A DNA stretch of 47,287 bases from Rubellimicrobium thermophilum DSM 16684 (GCF_000442315.1 NZ_KE557320.1:1361392-1408678); one strand, 5' to 3'; counted from the stretch's first letter, positions 36,918-45,542 are shown. The notes: a model not told the origin generated them from the sequence alone. Numbers and translations are program-made.

Positions 36918-37898
36918 TCAGAGATCCACCACCACCCGGCCCCGCACCGCGCCCCTGAGGATGGCAGGCGCAAGGGCGGGGAGGTCGGCAAGCGTGGCGG
37001 TCTGTGTCATGGAATCGATCAGCGCGGGATCGAGATCGCGGGCAAGTCGCGTCCAGGCAGCCTCGCGTCGCGGGATGGGGGCCTGGGCGGAATCGATGCC
37101 GAGCAGATTCACACCGCGCAGCAGGAAGGGAATGATCGAGGCCGGCACCGTCAGCCCCCCCGCGTTGCCCACCGCCGCGACGGACGCGCCGTGTCGGAGC
37201 TGGCCGAGGATCCGCGCCAGCATCGCCCCGCCCACGGCATCGATGCAGCCTGCCCATGTCTCGGACTCGAGGGGTTTGGGAACGGTATGGTCGAGTTCCC
37301 CCCGCGGCACGATCCGGCTGGCCCCGAGCGAGCGCAGATAGGCCTCCTGATCGGGGCGCCCGGTCACGGCCACGGCCTCGTGCCCGGCGCGGGCCAGCAG
37401 GGCCAGCGCGATCGAGCCCACGCCGCCGGCCGCCCCCGTCACCAGAACCGGCCCCTGCCCCGGCATCAGACCGTGATCCTCGAGCGCCATGAGCGCCAAC
37501 ATCGCCGTCAGGCCGGCCGTGCCGATGGCCATGGAGCGGCGCAGATCCATCCCCTCCGGCAACCGCACGAGCCAGTCGGCCCGCACACGCGCGCGCGTGG
37601 CATAGCCGCCCCAGCGGGTTTCCCCCACGCGCCAGCCGGTGAGGATGACGGCATCGCCCGGCTTCCAGCGCGGATCCGAGGACTCCTCGACGATGCCGGC
37701 GAAATCGATGCCGGGCACATGCGGAAAGCTGCGCACCAGTCCGCCCTGGGCAGTCAGGCACAGCCCGTCCTTGTAGTTCAGCGTCGAATGGCGGACGGCG
37801 ACGGTGACCTCGCCTTCGGGAAGGCGGTCGTCCTCCACCTCCTCGATGGCGAGATGCGGGCCGCTTTCGTCCTTGCGGAGCACGAGCGCGGTGAACAT
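36918..37898 (-). CDS. acuI: YhdH/AcuI-type quinone oxidoreductase (acryloyl-CoA reductase-like)
   Basis: A 326-residue medium-chain dehydrogenase/reductase without the catalytic zinc site. VRHSTLNYKDGLCLTAQGG near 35, FPHVPGIDFAGIVEES near 58, GWRVGETRWGGYATRARV near 88 and the NADPH motif VTGAAGGVGSIALALLA near 152 match the YhdH/AcuI group; AcuI reduces acryloyl-CoA in DMSP and 3-hydroxypropionate metabolism. The start at 37898 (MFTALVLRKDE) has GAGGAGA 8 bases upstream. It heads the minus-strand run ending in cysK. Group membership is clear; the true substrate is not. Confidence 0.82.
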   Translation of the reverse strand: MFTALVLRKDESGPHLAIEEVEDDRLPEGEVTVAVRHSTLNYKDGLCLTAQGGLVRSFPHVPGIDFAGIVEESSDPRWKPGDAVILTGWRVGETRWGGYATRARVRADWLVRLPEGMDLRRSMAIGTAGLTAMLALMALEDHGLMPGQGPVLVTGAAGGVGSIALALLARAGHEAVAVTGRPDQEAYLRSLGASRIVPRGELDHTVPKPLESETWAGCIDAVGGAMLARILGQLRHGASVAAVGNAGGLTVPASIIPFLLRGVNLLGIDSAQAPIPRREAAWTRLARDLDPALIDSMTQTATLADLPALAPAILRGAVRGRVVVDL

Positions 37899-38058
37899 GG
37901 CAGCGTCTCTCCTCTTCACTCCGGGACGCAGACAGCAGTGGCAGGCCGAGAGAAGGCCCGCAAGGGCGGGAGACGGCTTTCATGGGCTTGAAGCCCCTGC
38001 CCGAGGTCCATAGGCTTTGCCGCAGCCGCAACCGACGTCCAACGGGAGAGATCACCCC

Positions 38059-39102
38059 ATGAAGACCGCGACCCTTCTCGGCGCCGCGTCGCTGCTGTCG
38101 CTTGCCACAATGGCGGCGGCACAGGATCCCGAGCTTCTCGTCCTCGACTATCCGGGCTTCGAGGATCCCAAGTTCCATGCCCCCTATGTCGAGGCGCATG
38201 GCCAGTCGCCCACCTTTTCCTTCTTCGGCGACGAGGAGGAGGCCTTCCAGAAGGTGCGGTCGGGATTTCGCGCCGATGTCGCGCATATCTGCGCCGGATC
38301 GGTGCCCAAATGGCAGGAGTCGGGCCTGATCGAGCCCTGGGACGTCTCGCGCCTGACCTATTTCGAGGATCTGAACGCGAGCCTGATGGGACAGGATGTC
38401 GCCGCGGGCGGCGATCTCTACTTCCTGCCGACCGATTTCGGCACCACCGCCATCGCCTACAACCCCGAACAGGTGCCGGCAGAGGACGTCGCCACGCTCG
38501 ATGTGTTCCGCAACCCGGCCTATGCGGGGCGCATGGCGATCCCCGACAATGTGGACGATGCCTGGGCCCTGGCCTATCTCGCCACCGGGGTGACGGACTG
38601 GACCGAGGTGACGGACGAACAGTTCGAGGCCGCCGCCGCCTGGCTGCGCGAGGTGCATCCGAACCTGCGCACCTACTGGACCGATCCGGCAGAGCTGGCG
38701 CAGCTTCTCTCGACCGGCGAGGTCCTCATCGCCTGGGCCTGGAACGAGACCTACCCCACCATGAAGGAAGAGGGCCGTCCCATCGGCTTCCAGCGCGAAC
38801 CGGCCGAGGGCTCCTCGGTCTGGCTCTGCGGGATGGTCAACCTCGTCAACGGGCCGGGCAGCGAGGACAAGGTCTATGACTATGTCAACGCCTTCCTGTC
38901 GCCCCAGACCACCGTGCCTCTGGTCGAGGCGGGCTGGGCCACGGCCAACGACACCGCCCTGCACGAGCAGGTGACCGAGGAAGACCTGGAGGCCTCGGGC
39001 CTCGGGACCATCGAGGCCCCGATCTTTGCCCAGCTTCCCATCAGCGTCGAATCGCGCGAGCGGCATGCCCGCGTCTTCGAGGAGATCAAGGCCGGGTTCT
39101 GA
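38059..39102 (+). CDS. PotD-like polyamine-type ABC substrate-binding protein
   Basis: A 347-residue exported solute-binding protein. The signal peptide is MKTATLLGAASLLSLATMAAA with likely cleavage before QDPELLVLDYPG. Family features include DVAHICAGSVPKWQESGLIEPWDVSRL, YFLPTDFGTTAIAYNPEQV, EVLIAWAWNETYPTMKEEG and VWLCGMVNLVNGPG, which resemble PotD/PotF spermidine/putrescine binding proteins. GGGAGAG lies before the ATG at 38059. No permease or ATPase gene of the same system is nearby, so it is an orphan in this window. The next gene, convergent, is agmatinase, which makes putrescine; polyamine binding is therefore plausible but inferred. Confidence 0.85.
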   Translation: MKTATLLGAASLLSLATMAAAQDPELLVLDYPGFEDPKFHAPYVEAHGQSPTFSFFGDEEEAFQKVRSGFRADVAHICAGSVPKWQESGLIEPWDVSRLTYFEDLNASLMGQDVAAGGDLYFLPTDFGTTAIAYNPEQVPAEDVATLDVFRNPAYAGRMAIPDNVDDAWALAYLATGVTDWTEVTDEQFEAAAAWLREVHPNLRTYWTDPAELAQLLSTGEVLIAWAWNETYPTMKEEGRPIGFQREPAEGSSVWLCGMVNLVNGPGSEDKVYDYVNAFLSPQTTVPLVEAGWATANDTALHEQVTEEDLEASGLGTIEAPIFAQLPISVESRERHARVFEEIKAGF

Positions 39103-39154
39103 GCCGGCCGCGCAGGCGACCCGCAAGGCGGCCCCGATCCTGTCCCCGATCACC

Positions 39155-39183
39155 CCTCGCATCGCCCCGAAGGCGATGCGGGG
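39155..39183 (+). terminator. Hairpin after the PotD-like gene
   Basis: A 9-bp perfect stem, CGCATCGCC / GGCGATGCG, with loop CCGAA, extended by three more pairs (one wobble). It lies 53 bases past the PotD-like stop. It has no T-tract, so termination may depend on other factors, but the stem is strong. Confidence 0.6.
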
Positions 39184-39234
39184 CATGCGGGTGGGGCCTG
39201 TAGCGGGTCGCGGCAGAGATGTCATGGCAGGCGG

Positions 39235-39260
39235 GCCTCCCGATTCCGGATTCGGGAGGC
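39235..39260. other. Perfect inverted repeat between potD-like and speB
   Basis: GCCTCCCGA and TCGGGAGGC form a perfect 9-bp stem around an 8-base loop that itself holds TCCGGA. It lies midway between the convergent genes and has no T-tract. It may be a transcript end or a protein-binding palindrome. Confidence 0.55.
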
Positions 39261-39328
39261 AGGATGCCCCTCAGGGGTTGACAATCCGTTAACGCAACGC
39301 GCGCTCCGGGGGCGTTTTGCGCAACACC

Positions 39329-39351
39329 CCCGCAGCCGCTCGTGCTGCGGG
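39329..39351 (-). terminator. Hairpin after speB
   Basis: CCCGCAGC and GCTGCGGG form a perfect 8-bp stem with loop CGCTCGT, 41 bases past the speB stop. On the minus strand it would end speB transcripts. It lacks a T-tract. Confidence 0.5.
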
Positions 39352-39392
39352 CCCTGCCTTCGCCGCCCTCTCCGCCCCGGGCGGGACCGGAT

Positions 39393-40358
39393 TCAGCCCT
39401 TGCCCAGCCGGTGCCAGCCGATCAGGCACAGGATCTCGGTCGCCACATGGGCGCCGGCGATGGCGGTCGAGCCCGTGGGATCATAGGGCGGAGAGACCTC
39501 CACCACATCCCCGCCCAGAACATGCAGGCCGGCAAGGCCGCGCAGCATCGCCGCCGCCTGCCAGGATTGCAGCCCTCCCCAGACCGGCGTGCCGGTGCCC
39601 GGCGCGAAGGCAGGATCCAGCGCGTCGATGTCGAAGGTCAGGTAACAGGGCGCCTGACCCACGATCGACCGGACCTTGCGCGCGATGGCATCCGGCCCCT
39701 CTTCATGGACGGCACGCGCGTCGAACATCGGCACGCCCAGCCGGTCCTCCGTCACGGTGCGGATGCCGATCTGGACGGAATGCGCCACATCCACGAGCCC
39801 TTCCTTCACCGCCTTGTAGAGGAAGGTGCCGTGATCGATCCGCTCCGGATCGTCGTCGGGCCACAGATCGCTGTGGGCATCGAACTGGACCACGGCAAGG
39901 GGGCCATGGACCGCGGCATGGGCGCGCAGGATGGGCAGGGTGATCGAGTGATCGCCCCCGAGCGTCAGAACCGCCGCCCCCTGCCCCATCAGCTCGGCCA
40001 CGCGGGCCGTCAGGGCCGGCGGAAAGCCGGCCGTGCGGGCATAGTCGAAGGCCAGATCGCCGGTATCGACCACCGCCAGTTCCGACAGCGGGTCGAAGGG
40101 CCAGCCATAGGGCGGATCGCAGGGCTGGAGGGTGGAGGCCTCGCGGATCGCGCGGGGGCCGAAGCGGGTGCCGCTGCGATGCGTCACCGCCTGATCGAAG
40201 GGCACCCCCAGAACGGCCACATCGGCGCCGGTCGCATCCTTGCGGTAGCGGCGGCGCAGGAAGGATGTCGCCCCGGCAAAGGCATTCTCGAAGGCCGGTC
40301 CCTTCAGGTCGCCCGTCAGCGCCCGGTCGATCTCGCGCGAGGCATCCGCAAGGGCCAT
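39393..40358 (-). CDS. speB: Agmatinase (ureohydrolase family)
   Basis: A 321-residue binuclear manganese enzyme that hydrolyses agmatine to putrescine and urea. The metal motifs are complete: LTLGGDHSITLP, VVQFDAHSDLW, the DHGTF segment, YLTFDIDALDPAFAPGTGTPVWGG and GGDVVEVSPPYD. The length and the ALDP...GTGTP...GG segment fit agmatinase rather than arginase, though guanidinobutyrase cannot be excluded. The ATG at 40358 follows the amidohydrolase stop by one base, so the pair is translated as one unit. A PotD-like binding protein is convergent with it. Confidence 0.9.
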   Translation of the reverse strand: MALADASREIDRALTGDLKGPAFENAFAGATSFLRRRYRKDATGADVAVLGVPFDQAVTHRSGTRFGPRAIREASTLQPCDPPYGWPFDPLSELAVVDTGDLAFDYARTAGFPPALTARVAELMGQGAAVLTLGGDHSITLPILRAHAAVHGPLAVVQFDAHSDLWPDDDPERIDHGTFLYKAVKEGLVDVAHSVQIGIRTVTEDRLGVPMFDARAVHEEGPDAIARKVRSIVGQAPCYLTFDIDALDPAFAPGTGTPVWGGLQSWQAAAMLRGLAGLHVLGGDVVEVSPPYDPTGSTAIAGAHVATEILCLIGWHRLGKG

Positions 40359-40359
40359 C

Positions 40360-41526
40360 TCAGATCTCCATCGGCAGGGCCCGCTCGATGAGGCGGGCGA
40401 GGAAGGACGCACCGACCGGCAGGGCCCGGTCGTCGAAATCGAAGGCAGGGTGATGGCAGAAGGGCGTGTCGCCATTGCCGAGCATCAGAAAGGCACCGGG
40501 CCGCGCCCGCAGCATGTAGGAGAAATCCTCCGCGCCCATTTCCGGTGTCATGGCGGAATTCACCTCATCCGTGATCTCGCGCGCGACATCGACGGCAAAG
40601 GCGGTGCGGCCGGGATCGTTGATGGTTGCGGGATAGCCGGGCAGGATCTCGACCGCAGCCTGCAGGCCGAAGGCGGCGGCCTGTCCTGCGACGATCTCCT
40701 CCAGCCGTCGCAGCGCCATCTTGTGCAGCGCCTCGTCATAGCTGCGGATCGTCCCCGTCAGGACGGCTTCGGCGGGGATGACGTTATAGGCGCTGCCGGC
40801 ATGGATCTGGGTCACCGTGAGCACGAGCTGCTTCATCGGATCGGCCTCGCGCGAGGCGATGGTCTGAAGCGCGCCGACCAGGGCGCAGGCACCCGGAATG
40901 GGATCCCTCGCCTCGTGGGGATAGGCGGCATGCCCCCCCTTGCCCGTCAGCACGATGCGGAAGTCGTCCACGGCCGCCATGATCGGCCCCGGCACGGTCG
41001 CGAAGGCGCCGAGCGGCACACCGGGTGCAATGTGCAGCGCATAGACCTGCTCCACCCCGAAGCGGTCGAGCACACCTTCCTCCTCGACCATCACGCGGGC
41101 GCCGCCGCCCATCTCCTCGGCGGGCTGGAAGAGCAGCACCGCGGTGCCGGCGAAGGCGCGCGTTTCGCAAAGGTATTTCGCGGCGCCAAGCAGCATGGCC
41201 GTATGGCCGTCATGACCGCAGGCATGGGCACGGCCGGGAATCGCCGAAGCCCAGGGGGTGCCGGATTCGTCGGGCATGGGCAGGGCGTCCATGTCGGCGC
41301 GCAGGCCGATCCGGCCCTGTCCCGGCTGCGCCCCGCGGATCACGGCGACCACCCCCGAGGTGGCGATGCCCTCATGCACCTCATCGGCCCCGAATGCGCG
41401 CAGGAGCCCGGCCACGAAGGCCGCCGTCTGCGGCAGATCAAAGCCCAGCTCCGGATTGCGGTGCAGATGCCGCCGCCATGAGGTCATGTCCTCGGCAAAG
41501 GCGGCGATGCGGTTGACGACGGGCAT
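40360..41526 (-). CDS. M20D amidohydrolase (hippurate hydrolase / N-acyl amino acid deacylase type)
   Basis: A 388-residue zinc aminoacylase. SWRRHLHRNPELGFD near residue 16, IGLRADMDALPMPDE near 72, HACGHDGHTAMLLG near 100, LFQPAEEMGGGARVM near 131 and the lid motif GKGGHAAYPHEARDPI near 193 are M20D hallmarks; MGAEDFSYML carries the late metal ligand. Such enzymes deacylate N-acyl amino acids or hydrolyse aromatic amides; the substrate is open. GGAG lies 5 bases before the ATG at 41526. It is translationally coupled to speB, so agmatine, N-acetylated polyamine or guanidino compounds are candidate substrates, by inference only. It diverges from mazG. Confidence 0.9.
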   Translation of the reverse strand: MPVVNRIAAFAEDMTSWRRHLHRNPELGFDLPQTAAFVAGLLRAFGADEVHEGIATSGVVAVIRGAQPGQGRIGLRADMDALPMPDESGTPWASAIPGRAHACGHDGHTAMLLGAAKYLCETRAFAGTAVLLFQPAEEMGGGARVMVEEEGVLDRFGVEQVYALHIAPGVPLGAFATVPGPIMAAVDDFRIVLTGKGGHAAYPHEARDPIPGACALVGALQTIASREADPMKQLVLTVTQIHAGSAYNVIPAEAVLTGTIRSYDEALHKMALRRLEEIVAGQAAAFGLQAAVEILPGYPATINDPGRTAFAVDVAREITDEVNSAMTPEMGAEDFSYMLRARPGAFLMLGNGDTPFCHHPAFDFDDRALPVGASFLARLIERALPMEI

Positions 41527-41584
41527 GAGGACTCCGACAAGGCGTGCACCCGGCCGGTCTAGGCCGGGGAAAGGGGAAAGGGCA

Positions 41585-42382
41585 ATGGGCGAAGCGGAGC
41601 GGGAGACCCGTCGTCTGATCGAGATCATGGCACGGTTGCGCGACCCCGAAGGGGGCTGCCCCTGGGATCTGGAGCAGGACTTCCGCTCCATCGCGCCCTA
41701 CACGATCGAGGAGGCCTATGAGGTGGCCGATGCGATCGACCGGCAGGACTGGGAAGGCCTGCAGGGCGAGCTGGGCGATCTGCTGCTGCAGGCGGTCTAT
41801 CATGCCCGCCTGGCCGAGGAGGCCGGCCTGTTCGACTTTGCCGCCGTCGCGCGCAGCGTCGCCGACAAGATGATCGCACGCCATCCCCATGTCTTCGGTG
41901 ACGTCGGGATCCGCACGGCCGAACAGCAGACTGCCGCATGGGAAGCCCGCAAGGCCGAGGAACGGCAGGGGCGCACGCTCGATGGCGTGGCCCTGGCGCT
42001 TCCCGCGCTGCAGCGTGCGGCCAAGCTCCAGGCACGGGCGGCGCGGGTCGGCTTCGACTGGCCTGATGCCGGGGCGGTGCTGGCCAAGATCGCCGAAGAG
42101 GCGCGCGAGGTGGCCGAGGCCGAAGGCCCCGAAGCCCGCGAGGAAGAAATCGGCGATCTGCTGTTTGCCATGGCCAATCTGGCCCGCCATCTGGGCGTGG
42201 AACCGGAGACGGCGCTGCGCCGGGCCTGCGCCAAGTTCGAGCGCCGCTTTGCTGCCGTCGAGGACGAACTGGCCCGGCGCGGCCGAAGCCCGGCCCAGAG
42301 CGATCTGGCAGAGATGGACGCGATCTGGAACGAGCTGCGCGCGGCCGAACGGGTCTCCCGACAGGGGGCGGCAGAAAGTTGA
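41585..42382 (+). CDS. mazG: Nucleoside triphosphate pyrophosphohydrolase MazG
   Basis: A 265-residue tandem MazG protein that hydrolyses NTPs and dNTPs to monophosphates and limits damaged nucleotides. The first domain has GGCPWDLEQDFRSIAPYTIEEAYEV and the metal-binding E-x2-D pattern in QGELGDLLLQAVYHA; the second has EEAREVAEAEGPEAREEEIGDLLFAMANLARHLG. AAAGGGG lies upstream of the ATG at 41585. It diverges from the M20D gene with 58 bases between and precedes the iron-type binding protein by 82 bases. Confidence 0.95.
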   Translation: MGEAERETRRLIEIMARLRDPEGGCPWDLEQDFRSIAPYTIEEAYEVADAIDRQDWEGLQGELGDLLLQAVYHARLAEEAGLFDFAAVARSVADKMIARHPHVFGDVGIRTAEQQTAAWEARKAEERQGRTLDGVALALPALQRAAKLQARAARVGFDWPDAGAVLAKIAEEAREVAEAEGPEAREEEIGDLLFAMANLARHLGVEPETALRRACAKFERRFAAVEDELARRGRSPAQSDLAEMDAIWNELRAAERVSRQGAAES

Positions 42383-42464
42383 CGATTCCTCTAGGTCACT
42401 CTTGACCGACAGATTTGATCGGGATTAGGCAGGCGCCATCGCAACACAACCCGATGGAGCCGCG

Positions 42465-43469
42465 ATGACCCTCCGAGCCGTTCTGCTGGCCTCCGGCGCT
42501 GTTCTGGCCGCCGCCCCTGCGCTGGCCGATGTCAACGTCTACACGACACGCCAGCCCGAGCTGATCCAGCCTGTCGTCGACGCCTTCACCGAGGCGACCG
42601 GCATCGCCGTCAATCTGGCCTTCGTCAATGAAGGTCTTGTCGAACGTCTCGTGGCCGAAGGGGCCCGCAGCCCGGCCGATCTGGTGATGACGGTGGATAT
42701 CGCGAATCTCCAGCAGATCGTCGATGCCGGCGTGACCCAGCCTGTGGACAGCGAGGTGCTCGAGGCGGCCATCCCTGCCGAACTGCGTGATCTCGAAGGG
42801 CACTGGTTCGCCCTGACCAAGCGCGCCCGTGTCGTCTATGCCAGCCTCGATCGCGTCGCCGATGGCGAGGTGACGACCTATGAGGATCTCGCCGATCCGA
42901 AGTGGAAGGGCCGCATCTGCTCGCGTTCGGGCCTGCACAACTACAATCTCGCGCTGCTTTCGGCGATGATCGCCCATCACGGCGAGGACTATGCCCGGCA
43001 ATGGGCGGCCGGTCTGCGCGACAACCTCGCCCGCAAGCCGCAGGGCGGCGACCGCGATCAGGTCCAGGCGATCTGGCAGGGCGAATGCGACATCTCGCTG
43101 GGCAACACCTATTACCTGGGCCAGATGCTGGCTGATCCCGAGCAGCAGGCCTGGGCCCAGTCCGTCCGCCTCATCTTCCCCACCTTCGAGGATGGCGGCA
43201 CGCATGTGAACGTCTCGGGCATCGCCATGACCGCCGCCGCACCCAACCGGGACGAGGCGCTGCAGTTCATGGAATTCCTCGTCTCGCCCGAAGCCCAGGC
43301 CATCTATGCCGAGAAGAACCACGAATATCCCGTGGTCGAGGGCACAAAGCTGTCGGATCTCGTCGCCTCCTGGGGCGAGCTGAACCCTGATCGCCTCTCC
43401 CTCTCGGAAGTGGCGGGCCACCGTGCCGCCGCGGTGCGGATCATGGAAGAGGTGAATTTCGACGGCTGA
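42465..43469 (+). CDS. Iron(III)-type ABC substrate-binding protein (FbpA/FutA-like)
   Basis: A 334-residue exported binding protein. The signal peptide MTLRAVLLASGAVLAAAPALA precedes DVNVYTTRQPELIQPVVDAF, the usual start of FbpA/FutA proteins. SPADLVMTVDIANLQQI, LADPKWKGRICSRSGLHNYN and the paired tyrosines of GNTYYLGQML (iron ligands in this family) are visible. GGAG is 5 bases before the ATG. TTGACG and TTGACC elements in the 82-base spacer are possible -35 boxes, but no good -10 follows. No permease or ATPase gene is adjacent, so this is a second orphan binding protein. A terminator follows. Confidence 0.9.
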   Translation: MTLRAVLLASGAVLAAAPALADVNVYTTRQPELIQPVVDAFTEATGIAVNLAFVNEGLVERLVAEGARSPADLVMTVDIANLQQIVDAGVTQPVDSEVLEAAIPAELRDLEGHWFALTKRARVVYASLDRVADGEVTTYEDLADPKWKGRICSRSGLHNYNLALLSAMIAHHGEDYARQWAAGLRDNLARKPQGGDRDQVQAIWQGECDISLGNTYYLGQMLADPEQQAWAQSVRLIFPTFEDGGTHVNVSGIAMTAAAPNRDEALQFMEFLVSPEAQAIYAEKNHEYPVVEGTKLSDLVASWGELNPDRLSLSEVAGHRAAAVRIMEEVNFDG

Positions 43470-43517
43470 GACCGGGGCAGACCGGGCTCTGCCGGCAAAC
43501 GGAGCTGTTCAGGACCG

Positions 43518-43546
43518 GGGGGGGGTGCGCAGGCGCCCCCCCCTTT
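43518..43546. terminator. Strong hairpin between the FbpA-like and uup genes
   Basis: An 11-bp stem, GGGGGGGGTGC / GCGCCCCCCCC (one wobble), with loop GCAG and then TTT, 48 bases past the FbpA-like stop and before the convergent uup stop. It could serve both transcripts. Confidence 0.8.
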
Positions 43547-43574
43547 GCATCTCGGGGCCCAGCGGCAGAGAGGC

Positions 43575-45425
43575 TCAGCCCTCGGCCTTCTCGGCAAGGG
43601 CCAGCCACTCGTCCTCGGCGGCGGTCAGGGCTGCCTGCCTTTGGGCCAGCAGCTCGGTCGCCTTGCGGAACTTCACCGGCTCGCGCGTGAACAGGTCGGG
43701 ATCGGAGAGCAGGGCATCAAGCCGGGCGATCTCGGCCGTCAGGCGATCGATCTCGGCGGGCAGCGTCTCGAGCCGGTGCCGTTCGGTGAAGGTCAGACCC
43801 TTGCGGGCCGAGGTCCGCTGCGGCGCCGGCCCCGACGGGGCAGATCCGGCCGCCGGAGAGGGCGCGGAACGATGCGAGGCGGAACGGCCCGGCACCATTC
43901 CGCTGCCCCCGAGCGGACGGCCGCCGCGCTGAGCCATCATGTCGCTCCAGCCCCCGGCATAGGCGACCGCCGTCCCGTCCCCTTCCAGCGCGACGGTCAC
44001 GGTGGCGACACGATCGAGAAAGTCGCGGTCGTGGCTCACCAGCAGCACGGTCCCGTCATAGCCGTCGAGGACATCCTGGAGCAGATCCAGCGTCTCGATG
44101 TCGAGATCGTTGGTCGGCTCGTCCAGGACCAGGAGATTCGCCTGCCGCGCCATGATCCGCGCCAGCAGCAGCCGCGCCTTCTCTCCGCCGGAGAGCGCCT
44201 TCACCGGGGCGCGGGCCTGTGCCTCATCGAACAGGAAATCCTTGAGATATCCCACGACATGCCGCGGCTCGCCGCGCACCATGACCTGATCGGAGCGGCC
44301 GGCCCGCAGCGCCGGATCGCCCGTCAGGCTTTCCCAGAGCGTCGCTTCGGGATCGAGCGCAGCGCGGGTCTGGTCGAGAAGGGCCACCTCCAGATGCGTG
44401 CCATGCGTCACCGTCCCCGCATCGGGCTGGATCCGGCCCAGCAGCAGGTTCACGAGCGTTGTCTTGCCGGCTCCGTTCGGCCCCACCAGCGCCACGCGGT
44501 CACCCCGCTGCACGATCAGGTCGAAATCCCGGACGATGGTCCGCGTGCCGAATCGCTTGGTCAGCCCCTGGGCAACGATCACCCGCTTGCCCGAGAGGGG
44601 ACCGCTTTCCAGCATCAGGGCCGCCGCACCCGGCCGGCGGATCTGCTCGCGCCGCTCGGCCCGGAGCGCCTCGAGCGCGCGCAGGCGCCCCATGTTCCGC
44701 TTGCGGCGGGCGCTGATGCCCTCCACCGCCCATCGCGATTCGGCCCGGATGAGGCGATCGAGCTTGTGGCGCTGGGCGTCCTCCTCGGCCCAGAGGCTGT
44801 CGCGCCAGTCCTCGAACTGATCGAAGCCGCGATCCTGCCGACGCAGGATCCCGCGATCGAGCCAGAGCGTCGCCGCCGTCACGTTCCGCAGCACGGCGCG
44901 ATCATGCGAGATCAGGACGAAGGCGCCGCGATGGCTGCGCAGGCGCTCCTCGAGCCACTGGATCGCCGCGATATCGAGATGGTTCGTCGGCTCGTCGAGA
45001 AGCAGCAGCTCCGGCTCGGCGGCCAGCAGACGGGCCAGCGCGGCGCGGCGCTTCTCCCCTCCCGACGCGGTGGCCACGGGACGGGTCGGGTCGAAGCCCA
45101 GCCCTTCGGCCGCCTGCGCCACGCGCCAGTCCTCGCCCGGGGGCAGACCCGCGGCGGCAAAGGCGCCCAGCGTGTCGAAGCCCGACAGATCCGGGTCCTG
45201 CTCCATATAGCCCAGGGTCGTGCCGGGGCCGGTGGCGCGCTGGCCCCGGTCCGGCTCCACCAGGCCGGCCATGATCCGCAGCAGCGTCGATTTCCCCGAG
45301 CCGTTGCGCCCGACAAGGGCGATCCTGTCCCCCTCATGCACGGTGAGGGAGACCCCCTCGAACAGCGGCGTGCCCCCGAAAGTGAGGGCGATATCGGAAA
45401 TCTGGAGCAGAGGGGCGCGGACCAT
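43575..45425 (-). CDS. uup: ABC-F family ATPase Uup
   Basis: A 616-residue soluble protein with two ABC ATPase domains and no membrane part. Domain 1 has Walker A GRNGSGKSTLL, signature ASGGEKRRAAL and Walker B LLLLDEPTNHLD; domain 2 has GPNGAGKTTLV, LSGGEKARLL and LLVLDEPTNDLD. The linker between them (DSLWAEEDAQRHKLDRLIRAESRW) is the ABC-F arm. The C-terminal coiled coil after residue 540 (FTERHRLETLPAEIDRLTAEIARLDALL) is typical of Uup, which acts on ribosomes and affects DNA repair and transposon excision. No good ribosome-binding site precedes the ATG at 45425; two large hairpins lie just upstream. Confidence 0.93.
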   Translation of the reverse strand: MVRAPLLQISDIALTFGGTPLFEGVSLTVHEGDRIALVGRNGSGKSTLLRIMAGLVEPDRGQRATGPGTTLGYMEQDPDLSGFDTLGAFAAAGLPPGEDWRVAQAAEGLGFDPTRPVATASGGEKRRAALARLLAAEPELLLLDEPTNHLDIAAIQWLEERLRSHRGAFVLISHDRAVLRNVTAATLWLDRGILRRQDRGFDQFEDWRDSLWAEEDAQRHKLDRLIRAESRWAVEGISARRKRNMGRLRALEALRAERREQIRRPGAAALMLESGPLSGKRVIVAQGLTKRFGTRTIVRDFDLIVQRGDRVALVGPNGAGKTTLVNLLLGRIQPDAGTVTHGTHLEVALLDQTRAALDPEATLWESLTGDPALRAGRSDQVMVRGEPRHVVGYLKDFLFDEAQARAPVKALSGGEKARLLLARIMARQANLLVLDEPTNDLDIETLDLLQDVLDGYDGTVLLVSHDRDFLDRVATVTVALEGDGTAVAYAGGWSDMMAQRGGRPLGGSGMVPGRSASHRSAPSPAAGSAPSGPAPQRTSARKGLTFTERHRLETLPAEIDRLTAEIARLDALLSDPDLFTREPVKFRKATELLAQRQAALTAAEDEWLALAEKAEG

Positions 45426-45447
45426 GCGCGCGAGGTAGGGGCAGCCG

Positions 45448-45501
45448 GGGAGAGGGTCAACGGGGTCCTGCTGCCGGGGTCTGCCGTTGCCCCCTCTCCC
45501 G
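45448..45501. other. Long hairpin in the uup leader
   Basis: GGGAGAGGG pairs with CCCTCTCCC and CAACGG with CCGTTG, giving a 15-bp interrupted stem around a 21-base loop. On the minus strand it lies 23-76 bases before the uup start. It may end phosphatase transcripts or act in the uup leader. Confidence 0.5.
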
Positions 45502-45514
45502 TGCGGCGGGACGC

Positions 45515-45542
45515 GGGGCAGCAGCCTTCGCCGCCGCCCCGG
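45515..45542 (-). terminator. Hairpin after the alkaline phosphatase gene
   Basis: CGGGGCAGCAGC and GCCGCCGCCCCG form a 12-bp stem (two wobbles on the minus-strand RNA) with a 4-base loop, 6 bases past the phosphatase stop. It has no T-tract. Confidence 0.5.

Noticed and set aside
36661..39225. An 854-codon minus-strand frame over acuI-like and PotD-like genes
   Set aside because: Both genes are recognisable in other frames and the PotD-like gene has a signal peptide and ribosome-binding site on the plus strand.
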